Notes: generated by a model not told the origin, from the sequence alone. Numbered from the stretch's first letter, positions 1 to 10,790 are shown. The stretch is 64,000 bases of DNA from Forficula auricularia (GCA_024734495.1 JALMQS010000099.1:94909388-94973387); one strand, 5' to 3'. Numbers and translations: made by a program.

Positions 1-117
1 GATTTATACATGTGACGTCACGAAGCTTATGACTCGTCCCCTCCCCTTTGTCACACGATGTCATACTTTGTTGACCCCTCCCCCTTAACGTGTGAATTAA
101 TTTATGGATGGCCCCTA
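1..117 (+). repeat. Dispersed repeat ending in ATTTATGGAYGGCCCC, cut by the window edge
   Basis: It contains GTGACGTCA, CCTCCCCTTTGTCACA and ends ATTTATGGATGGCCCC. The same words in the same order appear at 17125-17385 on the same strand. The 5' part lies outside the window. Its class is not determinable here; such GACGT/GGCCCC repeats are common in insect genomes. Confidence 0.6.
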
Positions 118-756
118 GTTTTGCCAGTAAACTCTCAGTATGCGCTTTAGACAGACAAGAAAAAGACAGTGGTCGTTTCTGGTGAACTTAGGAAGTCTAT
201 ATCCAGATTCTCCTTTACGCATGGACCATCTAGGCTAGAGCCCAGGGTCCCACAATCCATGGGAGCCCCAGCCCTTTCGACTAACCTACGATTAATTTTT
301 ATATCAGTAAAAGATCCAAATACTATTACAAGCTAATTTTGTATTAGCTATTCTGTGACATATTGTTTTGTTTACTTTACTAACCAAATAATTGGTAAAA
401 GCTATATTAAGCTGTAATCAATTAGACAATTTTTGTATACTGTGTACAACGGAAATCACAAGATCGGGACGTTATTTTTCTTGGTTTTGTACTCTTAATT
501 AGTTTTTCGCCATGTTTTCTGTTGGTGATGTTTCGCGACAATCACTGATTATTCAAGATAGAAAATGATTCAAGAAAGTAGATTTAGTAAATAGTAAATT
601 ATGTTTGTAAATTTTCAAATATTAAAATAACAAATTATACTAACTAAAATGTTGTTCGTTTCAGTTAATACCGTTCCTAAATTTCTCATAAAGGGACCAA
701 TATTATACTTAAATGCGCTTGAAAATGGGCCTTCACTTGGCTTAAGGCTTTCTCCA
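118..756. other. AT-rich stretch, nothing recognised
   Basis: No coding, RNA or repeat signal that I can support. The short open frame at 649-846 has no recognisable motif and runs into the next foldback element. Confidence 0.5.
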
Positions 757-1275
757 TTAGGGTGGGTCGAAAAAACTGAAATTTTTTTTCAAAAACACTT
801 TAGTGCGGAAAAGTTGCTTATTGTAATAAGAAGAAAAGCGGCATAAAAAAAAATTAAAATCGGTTAACATCTTCCGCTCCCGCACCGAACTTAAAACTTA
901 GGAAAAATTGCAAAAATCAGGATAGTTTTGTAATTTTTTTCTATTAGTTAAAGTTTTTAAAATAAACACACTAGTTTATATGCTTGTTTTCTGGTTTAAA
1001 TAAGCTAAATAAATTAAATTCTGATCAACAATATACTTTTTTACGTTCGCGCAACATCTTAGGGAAAATAGAATTCGATCACAAATAGAAATAGAAAAAA
1101 ATTACAAAAATATCCTGATTTTTGCAATTTTTCCTAAGTTTTAAGTTCGATGCGTGAGAGGAAGATGTTAACCGATTTTAATTTTTTATGCTGCTTTTCT
1201 TCTTATTACAATAGGCAACTTTTCCGCAGTAAAATGTTTTCGAAAAAAAATTTCATTTTTTTTGACCTACCTTAT
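757..1275. mobile_element. Foldback element, arms about 190 bp
   Basis: The left arm (about 757-950) starts TTAGGGTGGGTCGAAAAAA. The right arm (about 1083-1275) is its reverse complement, ending TTTTTTTGACCTACCTTA. The arms share long matching blocks, for example around TTAACCGATTTTAATTTTTT and the TTGCAAAAATCAGGATA region. The central spacer of about 130 bp is AT-rich with no ORF. This is a MITE-like, non-autonomous DNA transposon or foldback. I could not define a target duplication. Confidence 0.8.
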
Positions 1276-1866
1276 TGTCCATATCTTACGCACATATAGA
1301 TCGAAACGGACTCAAACACGAGAATTTATAAAATAATTTATTAGATCATCAGAATTATCATTTATTAAAAAAACCCCTTAAATAGGTATTTACATTTTTT
1401 GTTGAAAATGATATACCTATGTATATTATTATATAAATTTATAAAAGGTAAAATTAAAATTAGAATAAAAAGTTAAAGTTTTTCAAGACAATACTCTTCC
1501 TGAATTTTTACAATTAGCGATTTTTGTCCATGTACGCTTTGAGTTAGCAAATTGAAATTCCACCCAGATTTGAAATTTATTAACACAAACATGTGTGACA
1601 AATTTCATATCATTGTTTAAAATTTCTATGGTTTTATTGGATTTTATATTAAATATTGAAACGAGCCATTGGATTAATAGTAGATTCAATCCTTACAGTT
1701 TCTCTTGATTCACTGGTCCATTGTCGAAGAGTCTCCTATCATGGCAAGTGCTAGGATGAAATAAAGTAATGATTCCTCTCTACTTTCTGTATACGGTGAT
1801 TTGTTAGTATACGATTCGAAGATTCCCTGTACACGTTTACGATAAAGCTGATGAAATTTTAAACCA
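1276..1866. other. AT-rich stretch, nothing recognised
   Basis: The open frame at 1483-1689 (- strand) has no motif and biased AT composition. I see no repeat shared with the rest of the window. Confidence 0.4.
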
Positions 1867-1867
1867 A

Positions 1868-1944
1868 CTCATTTCTCAATACGTTTATTCCATAACTTCT
1901 AGGAACTAGTATTCTCTTTCTGCTACCCCTTTCCTAGAATATTT
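1868..1944 (+). pseudogene. CR1-like LINE reverse transcriptase, C-terminal relic
   Basis: Read on the + strand with a stop and a frameshift, it gives FLNTFIPITSRN-stop-YSLSAT. This is the decayed form of the FANSFIPLTSRDWNSLPAT signature at the C-terminus of the LINE ORF at 30397-31134. Only the last few tens of residues survive. It abuts a 3' end of the same family in the opposite orientation. Confidence 0.55.
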
Positions 1945-2095
1945 TTTTATATTGATACTAATACAAGAAGAAGTTGCATCAAAAAGGTACAACCTCTGTA
2001 GTCCGTGGTGGGCCCTGGTATCTTGGAAATAAGAAGAGATTTAGGGCTTGGGTCGTTGTTGAAGGTATTCGTGGATGCAGGGCCGTTCCTGACCC
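1945..2095 (-). mobile_element. CR1-like LINE 3' UTR fragment
   Basis: On the minus strand it matches the 3' end of the LINE copy at 31236-31357: shared words include AAATCTCTTCTTATTTYCA, GGTTGTACCTTTTTG and the terminal TATCAATAT followed by an A run (a T run at 1942-1948 on the + strand). It is a 5'-truncated insertion. Confidence 0.65.
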
Positions 2096-2210
2096 ATTGT
2101 GCCCCCTCTGGTGCAAGTTAGGATTTGGTGCCCTTTCTGAAAAATACTAGAAAAGAACGCTCCTGCCCACTAAACCATTAATTAACAAATACAATAATTT
2201 TATCTTATCT
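2096..2210. other. Short GC-richer spacer
   Basis: Contains GGGCCGTTCCTGACCC and GTGCCCCCTCTGGTGC. It may be a further transposon relic; no assignment. Confidence 0.25.
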
Positions 2211-2366
2211 CTCTTTATTACTTTACCATAGACGGTATGGTAAAGTATTGTAATCGTGCATAAAAAAGTCTTTTTGTTTTGCTTCGTTTTTTCGAAATAT
2301 CTCAAAAACGTCTGAAAATATTTTTGTTAAAAAAAATTGAGCGAAACCATGGCGTTTTACTCTATA
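2211..2366 (+). mobile_element. HLE-2 5' end fragment (Helentron-like non-autonomous)
   Basis: It starts with the hairpin ACTTTACCATAgacgGTATGGTAAAGT and continues ATTGTAATCGTGCAT, matching the 5' end of the full HLE-2 at 38556-39517 (read there on the minus strand). It includes the shared inner words TCGAAATATCTCAAAAACGT and CCATGGC. It is truncated where the palindromic module at 2368 begins. Confidence 0.7.
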
Positions 2367-2367
2367 A

Positions 2368-2843
2368 TAATTTTTAAGAAAAAAATAAAACCGACTTCAA
2401 AAAATTAAATGCAACAAATAAAATACACTAAAAGGTGTAAAATAATTATTATCTTATTTAATTACAACTAAACGACGAAATATTAACATGAAATTACTTT
2501 TTGAAGTCGGTGCCAAACATATACATTTTATGAATCGCACTCGACGGATCTTACTTAGTACGTTTGGCAGGTACGCTCGCTTATAGGTATAGTTTTTGAA
2601 GTCGGTGCCAAACATATACCTTTTATGAATCGCACTCGACGGATCTTACTTAGTACGTTTGGCGGGTACGCTCGCTTATAGGTTAGTTTGTTTGGCACCG
2701 ACTTCAAAAGTAATTTCATGTTAATATTTCGTCGTTTAGTTGTAACTAAGTAAGATAATAATTATTTTATACCTTTTAGTGTATTTTAATTGTTGCATTT
2801 AATTTTTTGAAGTCGGTTTTATTTTTTCTTAAAAATTATTTTT
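2368..2843. mobile_element. Palindromic module B of the ACCGACTTC family, copy 1
   Basis: The outer arms (2368-2515 and about 2690-2843) are near-perfect inverted repeats carrying ACCGACTTCAAAAAATTAAA at their ends. A second, inner palindrome lies inside: GAAGTCGGTGCCAAAC paired with GTTTGGCACCGACTTC. The core with GAATCGCACTCGACGGATC and GGTACGCTCGCTTATAGG is tandemly duplicated (2504-2582 and 2587-2680). Another copy with a single core is at 57748-58132. No ORF. Confidence 0.85.
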
Positions 2844-2988
2844 ATTTTTCTCTTTTTAGTGATGTTATTAATAGTGATCATTTCATCAGAACTTGACCAA
2901 ATTAATATGGCACCATCCCTAAGATACCCCCTTTCCAAGAATCATCGAGATCGGTTCATAAACAAAGAAGTTAGGCCTGACCAAACCT

Positions 2989-3002
2989 AACAAAAAAGGT
3001 CT
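2989..3002. repeat. Target-site duplication, left copy
   Basis: AACAAAAAAGGTCT is repeated exactly at 3517-3530, flanking the LINE insertion. Uninterrupted copies of module A have a single occurrence of this stretch. Confidence 0.85.
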
Positions 3003-3516
3003 TTTTTTTAAGGCAGAGGTTTTTCCCCTTCCTGGCTTTTGGTCAGAACCATTTAGCCAATCACATTCTTTGTATTATTTTATAATTTTAAATATTTACA
3101 CTAGCCCTTAGTACAAATCTCTGAAGAGCCATCACAACTTTTTCACTGCACTCACACAAGGACAAAAGATAATCACTATTTATTGGGAATTTTACACTTT
3201 CGTTGATTTCACAGTATAGCAATTGTGTCCACTTTTTGTTTAGCTCACATTCAAGTAGCACATGATTGAGCCCCTCACTGGTAAGTTCACACCTACACAA
3301 TGGGGACTCCACCACTCCAATTCGATACAGATGTAACTTCAGTGATGAGTGTCCAGTCCTCATTCTTGAAATTGATGTAATAGCTTTGCGTGGAATGTTA
3401 ACTGTTTTAAACCATGGTAATAGGGACATCGTAGGTTTAATCTTATATAAATTTCGACCTTTGGTATCCTTTTCCCACGTTTCTTGCCATAATTTCAATG
3501 ATTTACATTTTTGGAC
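3003..3516 (-). mobile_element. 5'-truncated LINE insertion with 14 bp target duplication
   Basis: About 514 bp between two exact copies of AACAAAAAAGGTCT, inside module A. The minus strand encodes the C-terminus of a LINE ORF2, then about 85 bp of 3' UTR, then a short A tail (T run at 3002-3009). This is the product expected of target-primed reverse transcription: 5' truncation, A tail and a direct target duplication. Confidence 0.85.
3088..3498 (-). pseudogene. LINE ORF2 C-terminal fragment with zinc-knuckle-like motif
   Basis: About 136 residues are open. The segment contains SISRMRTGHSSLKLHLYR followed by a C-x-C-x(8)-H-x(4)-C pattern (CRCELTSEGLNHVLLEC). This RTGH...CxC...H...C arrangement is typical of the C-terminus of I/Jockey/R1-type LINE ORF2 proteins, downstream of the reverse transcriptase. 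The start is set by 5' truncation at 3516, so the methionine is incidental. It belongs to a different family from the CR1-like relics in this window. Not functional alone. Confidence 0.75.
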
Positions 3517-3530
3517 AACAAAAAAGGTCT
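3517..3530. repeat. Target-site duplication, right copy
   Basis: Exact repeat of 2989-3002, bounding the 5'-truncated end of the LINE. Confidence 0.85.
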
Positions 3531-3648
3531 AATACCAATGAAAAAAATGGGACCAATCGGAAGCTAGGCTGAACTCAATGCAAAAAAAAATCATCAAAAT
3601 CAGTCCACAATTGGCGGAGATATGAGGTAACATAAAAAAAAAAAACGA

Positions 3649-3911
3649 TAACATACATCCATACATACATTCATACATACATCCGCACGCACTAAATGGA
3701 AAAATCGCACTTTTTGGCCTCTCGACGAGACCCCATGTAATTTTTGGCAAAACCGTCACGTGCTAAAATTCAACCTAATTGAATACTACAATTTGTGACT
3801 TTAATTGAGTCCATGGGTTCCGTAGTCTTTACCTGAGGACCCTTTGAAGCCACGCTTGCCCCGAGAGCGAATACAATACTTTCCCCATGCTTCGCATTGG
3901 ATAAAGTAAAA
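3649..3911 (-). mobile_element. HLE-1 copy 1, 5' part only
   Basis: On the minus strand it starts TTTTACTTTATCCAATGCG, continues through GGAACCCATGG, GCACGTGACGGTTTTGCC and GGTCTCGTCGAGAGGCC, and reaches the (ATGT/GGAT)n microsatellite. It then stops in an A/T run where module A begins. The 3' half is missing. Confidence 0.8.
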
Positions 3912-4119
3912 ATGGCAGTTTTTGGCCTTTCGACGAGACCCCATGTAATTTTTGGCAAAACCGTCACATGCTAAAATTCAATCTCATTGAATACTACAAT
4001 TTGTGACTTTAATTGAGTCCATGGGTTCCGTAGTCTTTACCTGAGGACCCTTTGAAGCCACGATTGCCGCGAGACCGATTGCAATACTTTACCCATGCTT
4101 CGCATTGGATAAAGTAAAA
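3912..4119 (-). mobile_element. HLE-1 copy 2, 5' terminal 208 bp
   Basis: Same strand and sequence as the 5' end of copy 1 and directly abutting it, so the pair looks like a tandem duplication of the 5' terminus or a head-to-tail insertion. The subterminal repeat TTGGATAAAGT lies at 4105-4115. Confidence 0.8.
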
Positions 4120-5101
4120 GGAAATAACAACAGCTTCCTTGTTGATTAATTTTGGAGATATTGGAGATCTCTTTTTAATCAATACATTCTTTATTTTGGA
4201 CATGATACCTATACCTACTTATATAAATCTTATTTTCAATTTATAATAGACTCACTTAACATAGTAACTTTATATTATATATTTGTTACTACCTAATAAT
4301 GACTATTAGACTTTCTATATTAGAAAGTACAAATTATCAAATGAATTGAATCCTTAACCACCTATTTTTTCCCTATTTCTTCAATTAATTTACTCATTAC
4401 CAGGATACAATTGATCATTGAAGTGAAATGGTGAAGTCCGTTGGATAATGCGCTCACGTAGAACTATTGACCATTTGATGCTTTTAAAGAAAGTCCATTA
4501 CAAATCCGCGTTCCAAACGTAACATTCAAACAACGCAGGAAGAGAAATGGGAAATGGCTAGGCAAAAATACCTGGAAAATAAATCTCAGACACGCCTTCA
4601 ATAATAATCAATTAGCACTAGCGGGAAAAAGATTTCAGGCATGAAAATGAATAATAAAAATTGAGTTCAATTCGATTGTTTTAGAAACATATTTTTATTA
4701 AATTATTTTTAATTAAATCACTTTTTAAACCGTTCTTTTCATTTTAATAATTGTTTGTTTAATTTTAATACAGGAATTTTACTAAAGATCTTAGTACATT
4801 TTTGCCCAGTAGTATTCGCTTTTTGAATCAAAGAATATAATTAGAATTATTCAATTTCATGCACATGTGTATGTTACTTGTTATTACTTATTATTATGCA
4901 TATATTAATTAATTTTTTCAATTTCACATATTTTTCCGAACATATCAAATAAATGTACTTAATTCTTGTTTTTTGGTTTATTATTTTTCTTCATTTCTTC
5001 CAACTTCTTCATCTTTTCCAAAAGAGTGTCGTATACCTCACTCTTTCCATCTTCATACCTATCCCTGTTTCAACACTTTTACAGTTCATAGGCACAGGTG
5101 C
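4120..5101. other. AT-rich stretch, nothing recognised
   Basis: No repeat, RNA or coding signal that I can support. Confidence 0.4.
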
Positions 5102-5735
5102 ATTAGCGTAGTCCCTATTTTGTGTATTTTCGAATTTTTACGCTGACAGAGGCTCATATGGCTCGAAATAATATCCCCCAAGTTTCAAGTCTCTATCTCA
5201 ATTTTAACCTGTGTCGCACAGCAGTGCAAGTTTTCCATCTAAATAACATGGGGTTTTTAGCATTGATGATCAATTTTTTATTTCGGCCAAAGTAATGGCT
5301 CAAAAAATTTGAAACTCTGTAGACTTTATCCTTATAATAGTAACTATCCCTCATAATTTTTACAGATTTTTAGCTATTACAATTTTGGAGTCTCTTACTT
5401 ACTAGCCGTAAGATATAGTAGTAATTTATCTAGCTGTAACTCCAAAATTATAATTGATAAAAATCTGTAAAAATTCTGAAGGATGGCTAGTATTATGGGG
5501 ATAAAGTCTGAAGAGATTCAAATTTTTTGAACTGATCAATTTGCCCGGAATAAAAAAATTGATCGTTCAATGCCAAAAACCCGATGTTATTTAGATGGGA
5601 AAGTGGTAGGTCGTTGTCGACTTAGATTAAAATTGAGATAGAGACTTGAAACTTGAGAGATATTTTTTTTTATTTATTCCGAACCATCTGTCAGCGTAAA
5701 AATTCGAAAATACTCAAAATAAGGACCACCCTAAG
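5102..5735. mobile_element. Foldback element, arms about 290 bp
   Basis: The left arm begins ATTAGCGTAGTCCCTATTTT and includes TCGAATTTTTACGCTGACAG; the right arm ends with the complement (CTGTCAGCGTAAAAATTCGA ... AAGGACCACC). Matching blocks continue to the centre near 5420 (AATTTTTACAGATTTTTA against TAAAAATCTGTAAAAATT). The arms have diverged by roughly 15-20% by eye. No transposase remains. Confidence 0.85.
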
Positions 5736-6589
5736 GTACATAGATACGTTTTTAATCCAGGAAGGGTCAACCAGAGATCAATTGCAAGATTATTTCATCA
5801 TTCGTCCTACCCGAGTTAAAATAAAATTAGCTTGGGAATTGAAAATTTGGGAAATGGCAAGTTGGCTTATAATAATCGTACTATATATCGTAATATCATT
5901 CAGCTCTTTGGGTTAGAATCATCCTATTGCTTTTTATATGACAAATTGTATGCAATACTTGGGCTGCCCGGCAGGCCCTTTGCCTGTCTGCTGAGCATAC
6001 AGAGTTATTGGTTCTAGTCACTCGCTATAGGGGGGAATGAAACTTTCTATACTATGTACCATGTTTACTAACTAATAAAATCTTCATAAGATATATCTTA
6101 TCATAACCGAGACAAAGATAATTTCATTTTTATTAATTTTTTTTTTTTAAGGACACGGCGACTACGAAGGTCATTAGCGTATTTTTATTAATGAATCAGT
6201 AAGTTTGCAGTTGGTAATGTTTTTATACAATTATCATTCTATAAAAATTAAAATTAACTTTTTACTATTTTTATAAAGAAATCTTATATTATTTTTATTT
6301 TTACATCATTTGAAAAAGAAAATTCCATTTTCTCTCTAAAATTATCATTTAATAGTTTTTTTTCATTATATTAAAATTTCTTTTTTCTGATGATCAGAAA
6401 GTAAAGTGATTTTTTTTAACCATCTATTTGTGGTTATTTCTCTCTTCTATTCAATTTTTCTTTGTAAGAATTTTTTTTTAATTTCGAATCTAATTGATCG
6501 AAATTATTAACAAAATTGATTTTTTTTTTAATAAAAGCAAATAAAATTTCAATTCATTTTTAGCTATTATGCATATTCAAGGTGTAATG
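5736..6589. other. AT-rich stretch, nothing recognised
   Basis: Contains long T runs around 6130-6550. Open frames at 5653-6017 overlap the end of the foldback and have no motif. Confidence 0.4.
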
Positions 6590-6597
6590 TTATAGAA

Positions 6598-7041
6598 CTG
6601 GGCTGTCCAACCCGCGGCCCAGGACTCCAATGGATGCGACCCGACATAAAATTATCAATTTCTTTAAAACAATTTGGCCTGTATTTTTTTTGTCTAGAAT
6701 AAGAAGAAACTGGACAATCACCTCAAAATTTTCGGAAAATAAAATGGCAGATTTTAAATTTTCAATGCGAAAAAATATATCAATATTACCGAAAAAATAT
6801 ATCAATATTACCGAAAAAATAATCAATATTTTTCAAATTTTTACTCCAATTTTTGATTAGATATAAATATTTTAAAGACATTTTTGATTCTTTCTCTTGG
6901 AGGATATCATTATTCTACATTATTAACTATCTTTTTTGATTAAAAAAATAATTCCAAAAGAATTAGTAAATTTTACCTGCGGCGCGAGGCATTTTTTCAC
7001 TTTAAATGCAGCCCGTGTAATCCAAAAAGTTGGTCACCACG
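6598..7041. mobile_element. hAT-like MITE, 444 bp
   Basis: The left end CTGGGCTGTCCAACCCGCGG and right end, complement of CGTGGTGACCAACTTTTTGG, are decayed forms of the CAGGGSTGYCCAACC terminus seen intact at 18431-19569. They are flanked by 8 bp, TTATAGAA (6590-6597) and TTATAGAC (7042-7049), seven of eight matching, as expected for hAT. Internal CCCGTGTAA and ATTATTAACTATCTTTTTTGA are shared with the 18.4 kb element. No transposase. Confidence 0.8.
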
Positions 7042-7049
7042 TTATAGAC

Positions 7050-8140
7050 TATAAAATATTAAAATCATTTAAGACCTCAAATTGAGTAATTCTTCTAAAA
7101 GAATCGCAATTTTAATCAAATATCTATTTCTTATGTTTTGCGTAAATAAATTTCTTAAATATTAATACAATTGTTAATAAATAATAATCATTGTTTTAAT
7201 TAAAAAAGTGGAAATGGGATTTAACAATTCTAAAGCAAGATCAATTCTCTATGCAAATTGAGGAATGATTTAAAAAACATAAAGCTATTCGAAAAACAAC
7301 CAATTAGAAGGATCTTTTATTGATATATCTTAAATTTGTCAGTAGAAGAATTTTATCCATTGACACTTGTATAGACGTTGTATTTCTAAAAATTTTGTAA
7401 AAGTCAATTTCGATTTATAAATTAAAGAAAAGCTTAGTTAGAAGAGATAGTCTTATCCTATAATAAATTTAAACTTTAAATTTTTGACCATACGGTTTCG
7501 TATAATTTTCTTTGATTTTATTTAAAGATTTTATTATTTGCCTCGGCCAGCTGCTCAAGGGGCCAGCATTGGTGTAACTCAGATAAACACTGGTCTAGCG
7601 CCCTAGTTATTCGATATATAAAAAAATTCAGGTGTGTGCTTAAGACCACAGGCATTTATAATTCTAATATTCTAAAATTATTAAAATTTATATTTTTATA
7701 AAAAATTTTTTTTTAATTAAACTTTTAATTATATTTGTTAAATGTATATTTATGTTGTGTTATTTTTAAATATAATATTATTATATTTAATGATTAGTTT
7801 TTTTATTCAGGATTTTGGACTAAGTATTTCTATTTTTCAATTTAGCCTATGGCGTGACGCGTGAAGGCTCAATCCCATTTACTGCCAAGTAAAATCAAAA
7901 GTGTGCAAGACGCGTCAAAGAAGTTATCATATTCAAAAACTCTCATAAAGAAAATTTAGATTTTATAAAATCCTTAAAAATCTCATCTTATTTAATTATA
8001 TCCGATCAATATTTTCGTAGCTAGAGAGAATTTTAATTTCAAAATTAAATAATTATTTTCTGAAAAAATTAAAGATTATTGTACAAAAATAAAAGTAGTT
8101 TTAGATAGAGTCCCCTTAGTATGAAGGTGAAATTTTTTAA
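7050..8140. other. AT-rich stretch, nothing recognised
   Basis: No repeat shared elsewhere in the window and no coding signal found. Confidence 0.4.
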
Positions 8141-8290
8141 TGAAATCCGAGTCATCAACCAAATTCGAAACTTTTATGAATCGAAAAAATTATCTCGCTA
8201 ATTCTCTGAGCTTGAATTTTTATTTTGAAACATATTTACTTAGATTTCCATAACTTGCAAACTATTGATTTTACCCTTTATCTAACAGCT
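8141..8290 (+). repeat. Direct repeat flanking the 1.6 kb foldback, left
   Basis: TGAAATCCGAGTCATCAACC and following roughly 150 bp are repeated in the same orientation at 10636-10790 (TGAAATCCGAGTCCTCAACC) with about 75% identity by eye. Confidence 0.65.
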
Positions 8291-8754
8291 TTTATTTTTT
8301 GTATAATAATGTTTACTTTTCTCACAAAAATTAATATTTAATTTTGAAATTTTAATCTTTTCTAAATAGTTAAATAGTCATCGGAGCTAATTACTTAATT
8401 AGGTAATGAACTTTCTATTTAGGACATTAGAATATCAAAATGTTTCTTCATAGAGTTTTTGATTATATAGAATATATAGGGCGCTAGAGTGTTTATGTAA
8501 CTTTCCACATTTCACAATTACTGCCTAACCCTTTGAGGTACCAATTTGTATAAGGACGCGTTATTAAAGTACACTTATCATATTCCAACAGAAAAGTCAA
8601 TTTGAGTAGAATATCTAAAATCAATAGTTTTCGAGTTAAAAGATATTCCACTATTGTAGAGTTAATGAACTAGATGAATCAAACAAATAATGTGTTCCCA
8701 ATACTTAGTTTTTATAATAAAATAATAACTTTTGAATTATTTAATATTAAAGAT

Positions 8755-10372
8755 TATTGTAAAACTTAACGGATAATAGTAGCTTCTATGCACTCTTTGG
8801 TGTGTCTTTAGTCTGCCCAAGGTTTTTTTCTATATAATATTTTTTTTAAATTATTTTATTTATTTATTTATTGTAATTTATAATCGTACATCTAAATATA
8901 TTAAATTATAATGTTACAAGATATATATAATATTGAGGACTGAATAGAATTGCTTGACATTTCCATAAGAAATGCCTCCGCGGTAGCCATGCGGGCTTAC
9001 AGACCTCTGGTATAATAGACCAAAAGAATTATAAATGAGAAAGAAATCAATGTTATTTTATCGATTTCATCTATCTATCCAGAATTTATATTTAATATAA
9101 GGAAATTGAATTTTGATTGTAAGTTTCGTAGTTTAAATAGAAAATGTAGCGAAAAGATTCAATTTCTTCTCTGCGGGAGCGGAATCAACTAGAAATGGCA
9201 AAATGTTTTATTTTTTTCTCATTAGACATTTATTCAAATCTATTGAAATTTCATTTCTGTGTGTTATTTTCATTTATTTTTTATATCAAATAATTATTTT
9301 TAGGAAATTTGCATTTTAAAGGGCAATTTATTTGAAGTTTAATTTGAAAAAACGTTAATAAATCCGTTGAAATTTTTTTAAAAATATGAAAGTAATACAT
9401 ATTATAAAACAATTAATTTTTAATAATTTAATTTAATTTTGAACGAAATCGATTCAGTTACTTTTGTGAGAAAATGGTCAAAAACTATCTGAACCGTCAA
9501 AAAACGATGTTTTTTGAAAGCACGAGATGCCTTTGAAAAAAGTTAAAAAAGTCATATGAAACGAAAGAGTGACTTGTGACATGGAAGTGAATTTTAAAAT
9601 GTTTCTAAAACGTCCTTTCATAGACGGTTTTCGGGGTTTTTGACGATTATCTCAAAAGTAATGAATCGATTTCGTTCAAAATTGAATTAAATTATTAAGA
9701 ATTAATTGTTTTATAATATCTATTAATTTCATATTTAAAAAAAAATTTCAACGGAGTTATTAGCGTTTTTCACATTGGACTTCATATAAACTACCCTTTA
9801 AAATGCAAATTTCCTGATAATAATTATTTGATATAAAAGATAAATAAAAATAACACACAGATATACAATTTCAATAGATTTGAATAAATTTCTAATGAGA
9901 AAAAAATAAAACTTTTGTCATTTCTAGTTGATTCGCTCCCGGAGAGAAGAAATTGAATCTTTTCATAAAATTTCTTTTAAACTACAAATTTCTTAATCAA
10001 AATGCTATTTTCTTATATTAGACAGATACTGTAAACCTCCAGATAGATGAAATCGATGAAATAACATCGATTTCTTTCTCATTTATAATTCATTTGGTCT
10101 TTTATATCGAGAGGCTGGTTCGCAAGCCCGCATGGCTGACGCGGGGGCATTTGTTATGGATTCAACAATTCTATTCAGTCCTCAGTATTGATATATCTTG
10201 TAACATTATAATTTAATATATTTAAATGTACGATTATAAAATATAATAAATAAATAAATAAAATAATTTAATAAAAAAAATATATTATATAGAAACATAG
10301 GCAAACACAGACCCAAGACTCGTAGAACATAGCAAAGCTATAAGTACTATCGTATTTAATAGTTTTAAATAA
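8755..10372. mobile_element. Giant foldback element, about 1.6 kb, arms about 750 bp
   Basis: The two halves are inverted copies from the edges (GGTGTGTCTTTAGTCTGCC against the complement of GGCAAACACAGACCCAAG) through the ATTTATTTATTTATT tract, GTACATCTAAATATATTAAA, CCATGCGGGCTTAC against CAAGCCCGCATGG, GAAAGATTCAATTTCTTCTC, and GAACGAAATCGATTCA near the centre. The loop is about 80 bp near 9535-9610. No transposase ORF. The arms are about 80-85% alike, so it is not recent. Confidence 0.85.
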
Positions 10373-10429
10373 ATAATTTTAGTAATAAATGATTAAAAGC
10401 GTTAATAAAAATTACCATCTACATATTTC

Positions 10430-10620
10430 AAATAAAGGACTGGGCCTAATAAGAAAGGCTCGTTCCAGGAGCTCGAGACTCTGAAAACAAATATTATCTC
10501 ATTTTTCTTCTTCAAGTTCGATTCCGACTCGGCGAATCGGCGAATCCTGTGGAGAATATCCACATCCAGTCATTTTTCCTGGGGAAATTTTTGACTGGAT
10601 TCTATCTTATTAGTATTGAA
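10430..10620 (+). repeat. Possible tRNA-derived SINE
   Basis: AAGTTCGATTCCGAC matches the Pol III box B consensus (GGTTCGANTCC) apart from one base. Downstream is an inverted repeat, CCAGTCATTTTTCC ... AAATTTTTGACTGG. An A box is not clear, so this is a candidate only. Confidence 0.35.
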
Positions 10621-10635
10621 TAAATCTTTTTATTG

Positions 10636-10790
10636 AAATCCGAGTCCTCAACCAAATTCTATATTTTTTGATTCAAAAAAATTACCTGGTTAATTCATTG
10701 GGCTAGAATTTTTATATTGAAAAATATTTACATTCCCATTAACTCATAAACTAAAATAAACTTTTCTGTTAGTAATTTAAACTATCTTAA
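10636..10790 (+). repeat. Direct repeat flanking the 1.6 kb foldback, right
   Basis: Partner of 8141-8290 in the same orientation. Confidence 0.65.

Larger units (their letters stand above)
2844..3648 (-). mobile_element. Module A of the ACCGACTTC family, interrupted by a LINE
   Basis: Read on the minus strand it carries CCGATTGGTCCCATTTTTT, ATTAGACCTTTTT, TTTGTTTATGAACCGATYTC, ATGGTGYCATATTAATTTGG and ATCACTATTAATAACATCAC, all in the same order as copies at 13664-13990 and 57237-57745. The LINE at 3003-3516 splits it, giving the pre-insertion sequence on either side. Its 5' start is lost at an A/T run near 3640, where it joins an HLE-1 fragment. Confidence 0.8.

Noticed and set aside
8755..10372. 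Large foldback as an inverted-LTR or coding transposon
   Set aside because: No ORF, no primer-binding site and no polypurine tract; both halves are non-coding inverted copies.
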